A stretch of DNA of 17,150 nt from Bacteroidales bacterium UBA1458 (lineage in GTDB: Bacteria > Bacteroidota > Bacteroidia > Bacteroidales > VadinHA17): positions 23,965 to 41,114 of the forward strand of contig DCSU01000155.1 of assembly GCA_002325785.1 (NCBI GenBank), written 5' to 3'. This document shows positions 13,541-17,150 of this stretch, piece by piece; position 1 is the first letter of the stretch; every line of letters starts with the position of its first letter. The position numbers and the translations under genes are program-made. Under the pieces are notes generated by a model. It had not been told where the DNA came from. It did not search any database and was given only the letters and a program-made list of their open reading frames with translations.

Positions 13541-14641
13541 ATGATTCCCGATCTGGAAAAGATATTCGGCTGCTTCAGGGCGGAAGGCTTCTTCCGCTCG
13601 GGAGATTCATTCGGACCCGGGCATATTCATGATACCTATCGCATCAGAACCGCTGAAAAGGAGTGCGACGATTACATTCTCCAGCGGCTTAACAATAATG
13701 TATTCAGAGATATAGCCGGTCTGCAGGAGAACATGGAGAGGGTCACCAGCCATCTCAGGCAGAAGATTTCCGCCATCCCGGGCAGCGATGTTAAGAGGGA
13801 ATGTCTTACCCTGATCCCGGCTTCAGACACCGGCAAATCATTCTACGTGGACGAGGAAGGTAATTTCTGGCGGATGTTCATATTCATTACCGACCATCGT
13901 TCCTATGAGAGGGTTGACACCCCCGGCAAGGCTTTTGAAGGGGGAAGGATCATTGGCAGGTTTCAGTCCATGCTTGCCGACCTGCCTGGCGAACCTCTGC
14001 ACGAGACCATACCTGACTTCCATAATATCATCACCAGGCTTGAAGCGTTTCATCGCGTAACAGAACTGGATCCGGCAGGCAGGGTCTCCTCCGTAAGGAA
14101 GGAGATTGAGGAGATAACCAGGCGCGAGGAGGAGATGAAAATTATTGTCAGACTCGGCGAGGCCGGTAAAATTCCGGTGAGAATAACCCATAACGATACC
14201 AAATTCAATAATATACTCTTTGATGCCAACGGCAGAGGACTCTGCGTAATCGATCTCGACACCGTCATGCCGGGTTATATCCACTACGACTTTGGTGACG
14301 CTATACGTACAGCCACCAACAGGGCTGATGAAGACAGCACTGACCTGCCATCAGTGTCAATGGATATTGACATATACAAGGCATATGCCGGGGGTTATCT
14401 ATCATCGGCCGCAGATACCCTTAACTCAACCGAAATTGAGTACCTCGCCTTTGCACCGAAGCTTCTTACCTATATAATGGCTACCAGGTTTCTCACCGAC
14501 TATATCGACGGCGACAAATACTACAAGATAAAATATGCCAGTCATAACCTTCAGAGGAACAGGGTCCAACTGGCACTCCTCGCTGACATGGAAGCACAGT
14601 ATGAAACAATGGTTCAAATAATCAACAACATAATGAAATGA
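13541..14641 (+). CDS. nahK: N-acetylhexosamine 1-kinase-like (NahK) aminoglycoside-phosphotransferase-fold kinase
   Basis: A 366-residue cytosolic kinase close in length to bifidobacterial NahK (about 360), which phosphorylates the anomeric carbon of GlcNAc and GalNAc. The N-lobe has the glycine-rich stretch GDSFGPGHIHDTYRI (21-35) and FRDIAGLQENMERVT. The catalytic loop is ITHNDTKFNNILFD (215-228; D219 likely base, N224 likely metal ligand) and the metal-binding motif is CVIDLDTVMPGYIHYDFGDAIR (from 235, with D238 and D240). This combination is typical of the NahK branch, whose members are sometimes mislabelled as mucin-desulfating sulfatase. It lies 10 bp after the sugar transporter and overlaps the SGNH gene by four bases, so all three are co-transcribed. 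Product use would need a uridylyltransferase or mutase from elsewhere. Confidence 0.88.
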   Translation: MIPDLEKIFGCFRAEGFFRSGDSFGPGHIHDTYRIRTAEKECDDYILQRLNNNVFRDIAGLQENMERVTSHLRQKISAIPGSDVKRECLTLIPASDTGKSFYVDEEGNFWRMFIFITDHRSYERVDTPGKAFEGGRIIGRFQSMLADLPGEPLHETIPDFHNIITRLEAFHRVTELDPAGRVSSVRKEIEEITRREEEMKIIVRLGEAGKIPVRITHNDTKFNNILFDANGRGLCVIDLDTVMPGYIHYDFGDAIRTATNRADEDSTDLPSVSMDIDIYKAYAGGYLSSAADTLNSTEIEYLAFAPKLLTYIMATRFLTDYIDGDKYYKIKYASHNLQRNRVQLALLADMEAQYETMVQIINNIMK

Positions 14642-15318
14642 AAAGGTCAATACTCCTTATCCTGTTTGCAGTTATATCTGCATCTGCCGCTTATCCGCAG
14701 CAACCAGTCACAGCAACCGACAGTTCAAAATTCTCCGCCTACTGGTGGCACAGCAAGGACATGTACGATCATCTCCCCGATACCAAAAATGAGATTGTAT
14801 TTCTCGGGAACAGCATAACTGATGGCGCTGAATGGTATGAACTGCTGGGCAACAAGAGAATCCGTAACAGGGGCATCAGCGCCGATGTGACCGAAGGCAT
14901 CCTGCTTCGTCTTGATGCAGTCACTAAACTTCAGCCGGCAAGCATATTCATCATGATTGGCGTCAACGACCTTTCACGCAACATGCCGGTCAGCGAGATA
15001 ACTGCCAACTACAGGAAAATATTGGAACGAATCAGGACTGAGACCCCCGGCACAAAAGTCTTTATCGAAAGCGTGCTCCCTGTCAATCCCTCTACCGGTA
15101 TGGCCCTCAACCATACAAACAAGACAGAACTGATTATCGAACTGAACGGCAGGCTGAAGGAGCTGGCAACGGAGTTTGGCCATACCTACATTGATTTGTT
15201 CAGCGTTATGGCTGACGCGAATAACCACCTTCCACGAAGATACAGCATTGACGGACTTCACCTCTCCTATGAAGGGTACAGGGTATGGGTGGAGGCCATA
15301 AGGCAGTATGTAAAGTGA
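14638..15318 (+). CDS. Secreted SGNH/GDSL hydrolase, probable sugar O-acetylesterase
   Basis: A 226-residue periplasmic esterase with a signal peptide (about 1-18, cut near SASAAYPQQ). The four SGNH blocks are complete: GNSITDG (57-63, nucleophile S59), NRGISAD (77-83, G79), IGVND (107-111, N110) and DGLHLSYEGY (205-214, D205 and H208 of the triad). The short length and block spacing match the lipase/acylhydrolase branch that includes many carbohydrate O-acetylesterases. The start ATG overlaps the kinase stop as ATGA, indicating translational coupling. Together with a sugar transporter and HexNAc kinase this suggests removal of O-acetyl groups from amino sugars before uptake, though phospholipid or other ester substrates are not excluded. 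Confidence 0.9.
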   Translation: MKRSILLILFAVISASAAYPQQPVTATDSSKFSAYWWHSKDMYDHLPDTKNEIVFLGNSITDGAEWYELLGNKRIRNRGISADVTEGILLRLDAVTKLQPASIFIMIGVNDLSRNMPVSEITANYRKILERIRTETPGTKVFIESVLPVNPSTGMALNHTNKTELIIELNGRLKELATEFGHTYIDLFSVMADANNHLPRRYSIDGLHLSYEGYRVWVEAIRQYVK

Positions 15319-15472
15319 TTTGTAATTCCACCTATAGACTTCTGGTTTCTAATTCTTAAGAGCGTCTATTTTGGTGGCGTTCGAAAAAAGGTTTGCATAA
15401 TACCGGCAAAATAATGACTTTTGTCATGCCGTTCTGAGCGGCGTGCTTGTTATTATTAATGAAAAAACCGGG
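15319..15472 (+). other. Intergenic gap with hairpins, likely promoter region
   Basis: Holds an imperfect inverted repeat (CCACC-tat-AGAC at 15328-15339 against GTCT and GGTGG at 15364-15377) and a small hairpin, ATGAC-TTTT-GTCAT (15414-15427). No full TAnnTTTG box is seen; CTATTTTG (15366-15373) differs at one position. The pyrimidine-rich stretch at 15339-15356 has the low-complexity look of Bacteroidota intergenic DNA. Confidence 0.35.
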
Positions 15473-17029
15473 ATGGATATAAACGGGAAATACTTCAAAT
15501 CTTTCCTTGAGAGAGAGGAAGCATTTAGGAAACAGTACAGTGCCGAGCGTATCAGGAAGCAACACTCCAAAGGCAAGCTGACCGCACATGAGAGGATAGC
15601 CCTGCTGTTCGATTCCGGAACTTTTGAAGAGATTGACGCTTATGTTACCCCTTCGGATCAGGGCGTGGAGTTCGGAAAGGTTGACCTGGCATACGGCGAC
15701 GGTGTGGTCACCGGCCACGGTATGATTGACGGCAGGCTGGTATTTGCATTCGCGCAGGATTTTACCATCATGGGAGGCTCGCTTGGAATAGTGCATGCCC
15801 GCAAGATAGCCAAGGTCCAGGAGATGGCCCTGAAGATGGGGGCTCCCTTCATCGGCATCAATGACTCGGGCGGAGCAAGAATACAGGAAGGGATCGCCAG
15901 CCTCAACGGCTATGCAGTCATCTTTAACAATATAATTCAGTCTTCCGGAATCATACCGCAGATATCTGTTATTATGGGTCCCGCAGCAGGCGGAGCCGTG
16001 TATGCTCCGGCACTGACAGACTGGGTCTTCATGACCAGCCACACGAGTTACATGTTTGTTACGGGACCCAATGTGGTCAGGGAGGTGCTCAACGAAGAGA
16101 TCACCAGTGAAGATCTGGGCGGCGCCGAGGTGCATGCACGCAATAGCGGGGTAGCTAACATGATTTATGAAGATGAGGAAAACACTATCATCGCCGTACG
16201 GAAGTTCCTCTCCTACCTGCCCTCGAACAACCTCGAAAATCCGCCTGTCTCCGCTTCGCAGAATGATACGCCGGACTTTAATCCCAAACTGCGGGATATT
16301 GTCCCCGATGACCCTAATAAGGCTTATGATGTGCGTGACATAATCAACAATTTGGTTGACCGCAACAGCTTCTTCGAGACCTCAGAGCTCTTCGCCCCAA
16401 ATATGATCACGGGCTTCGGCCGTATGGAGGGCCGGACCATAGGTATCGTCGCAAACCAGCCAAAGGTGCTGGCAGGTGTGCTTGACATTGACTCTTCCAC
16501 CAAGGGTGCCCGGTTCATACGCTTCTGTGATGCATTCAACATCCCCATCCTCACCCTGGAGGATGTGCCGGGATTCCTTCCAGGGAAGGACCAGGAACAT
16601 TCGGGGATTATCAGGCACGGTGCAAAACTGCTGTTCGCCTATGCCGAAGCTTCAGTCCCGCGGATCACCGTCATCCTTCGCAAAGCATACGGTGGTGCAT
16701 ATATAGTGATGAACAGCAAGGGCATGGGAGGCGACTTTAACTTCGCATGGCCGTCGGCCGAGATTGCTGTCATGGGGCCTGACGGTGCGGTGGCGATTTT
16801 ATACAGACGTGAGCTGGCCGAGTCAAAGGATCCGGCGGCTCTGAAGAAAGAACTGGTGAAGAAATACCGTGAGAAAGTGGCCAATCCGTTCATTGCTGAC
16901 GAAAAGGGTTACATAGATGAGGTCATCGATCCGGCCCAGACACGCAGGAAGCTGCTATCAGCCTTCTCGGCGCTGAGCAACAAAAGCGTTAAGGTGCCAT
17001 CGAGGAAACACGGGAATATGCCCCTCTAG
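15473..17029 (+). CDS. Acyl-CoA carboxylase/decarboxylase carboxyltransferase subunit (PccB/MmdA family)
   Basis: A 518-residue carboxyltransferase that moves CO2 between biotin and an acyl-CoA, most likely propionyl/methylmalonyl-CoA. The N-domain crotonase fold has KQHSKGKLTAHERI (29-42), FAQDFTIMGGSLG (93-105) and the oxyanion-hole loop NDSGGARIQEG (130-140). The C-domain has EDVPGFLPGKDQEHSGIIRHGAKLL from 363, RKAYGGAYIVMNSKGMG (403-419) and FAWPSAEIAVMGPDGA (424-439). The position of the PccB specificity Asp (D422 in Streptomyces) is I411, as in decarboxylase subunits and AccB. The ATG at 15473 is preferred to a GTG 30 bases upstream; the length then matches the family. Partner biotin-carrier, biotin-carboxylase or membrane subunits are not in the window and may follow. 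Exact substrate and direction remain open. Confidence 0.94.
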   Translation: MDINGKYFKSFLEREEAFRKQYSAERIRKQHSKGKLTAHERIALLFDSGTFEEIDAYVTPSDQGVEFGKVDLAYGDGVVTGHGMIDGRLVFAFAQDFTIMGGSLGIVHARKIAKVQEMALKMGAPFIGINDSGGARIQEGIASLNGYAVIFNNIIQSSGIIPQISVIMGPAAGGAVYAPALTDWVFMTSHTSYMFVTGPNVVREVLNEEITSEDLGGAEVHARNSGVANMIYEDEENTIIAVRKFLSYLPSNNLENPPVSASQNDTPDFNPKLRDIVPDDPNKAYDVRDIINNLVDRNSFFETSELFAPNMITGFGRMEGRTIGIVANQPKVLAGVLDIDSSTKGARFIRFCDAFNIPILTLEDVPGFLPGKDQEHSGIIRHGAKLLFAYAEASVPRITVILRKAYGGAYIVMNSKGMGGDFNFAWPSAEIAVMGPDGAVAILYRRELAESKDPAALKKELVKKYREKVANPFIADEKGYIDEVIDPAQTRRKLLSAFSALSNKSVKVPSRKHGNMPL

Positions 17030-17092
17030 GCAGTAGGGGTTAGGCAGTAGGCAGTAGTCCAGTCAGCAGTCGGCAATCGGCAGTCGGCAGTC
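17029..17092 (+). repeat. Degenerate GGCAGT-type short tandem repeat
   Basis: Starting at the last base of the carboxyltransferase stop codon, units close to GGCAGTA and then CGGCAGT recur with a period near seven bases (GGCAGTA, GGGGTTA, GGCAGTA, GGCAGTA, then CAGCAGT, CGGCAAT, CGGCAGT, CGGCAGT). CCCCT (17021-17025) and AGGGG (17035-17039) can also form a small hairpin across the stop codon. It is non-coding low-complexity intergenic DNA. The remaining bases to 17150 hold the similar GGAGAGTGGAGACTG and no supported gene. Confidence 0.65.
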
Positions 17093-17150
17093 ATTAACTA
17101 ACTGATAATTAAGACTGGAGAGTGGAGACTGAAAACTTTATGGTCAAATC

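Noticed and set aside
15356..16135. 259-residue minus-strand frame opposite the carboxyltransferase gene
   Set aside because: It is antisense to a strongly conserved gene, and the His/Cys-rich translation shows no domain or plausible start context.
17029..17092. CRISPR array
   Set aside because: The units are about seven bases, degenerate and contiguous, with no unique spacers of constant length.
17140..17150. Start of a further gene at ATG 17140
   Set aside because: Only three codons are visible and no promoter box precedes it, so nothing can be supported.

Overview
The window looks like a chromosomal segment of a Bacteroidota bacterium, most likely of the order Bacteroidales. Three things point there. 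It has a SusC/SusD outer-membrane pair. It has repeated matches to the Bacteroidota -7 promoter box TAnnTTTG just upstream of plausible starts, with few Shine-Dalgarno sequences. The proteins are typical of the group (RagB/SusD-like lipoprotein, FHS-type sugar transporter, SIS-only arabinose-phosphate isomerase). I see no transposase, integrase, phage gene or CRISPR array.

Layout. Positions 1-42 are the 3' end of a tRNA-Arg(ACG), followed by an intrinsic terminator and a compact block of hairpins and repeats that includes a second copy of the tRNA tail. Then come a TerC-family membrane protein (+), a small secreted hypothetical protein (-), a 56-residue charged protein (+), a possible 21-residue membrane peptide (+) and a ChaN-like protein (+). 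From 3329 to 10232, on the minus strand, lies the centre of the window: susC-like, susD-like, then a PNGase F-type glycan amidase, with a strong hairpin terminator between the last two. Divergent from susC is an SIS-domain arabinose-5-phosphate isomerase-like gene, tail-to-tail with a NagD-type HAD phosphatase. A compact plus-strand operon follows: FHS sugar transporter, N-acetylhexosamine-1-kinase-like protein and a secreted SGNH hydrolase, the last two overlapping by ATGA. The window ends with the carboxyltransferase subunit of a biotin-dependent acyl-CoA enzyme and a degenerate short-period repeat.

How the genes may work together (inference). The SusCD pair and the PNGase F homologue form a likely N-glycoprotein/N-glycan utilisation locus: the amidase releases N-glycans from asparagine and SusCD captures and imports them. 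The transporter-kinase-esterase operon 2 kb away would suit salvage of the resulting N-acetylhexosamines: periplasmic de-O-acylation, inner-membrane uptake, then anomeric phosphorylation. No exo-glycosidases and no dedicated regulator (ECF sigma/anti-sigma, hybrid two-component system) lie in the window, so a complete pathway would need genes elsewhere. The best candidates for something undescribed are the domain architecture of the PNGase, the terminator that separates it from susD, and the tRNA-tail repeat block at the start.
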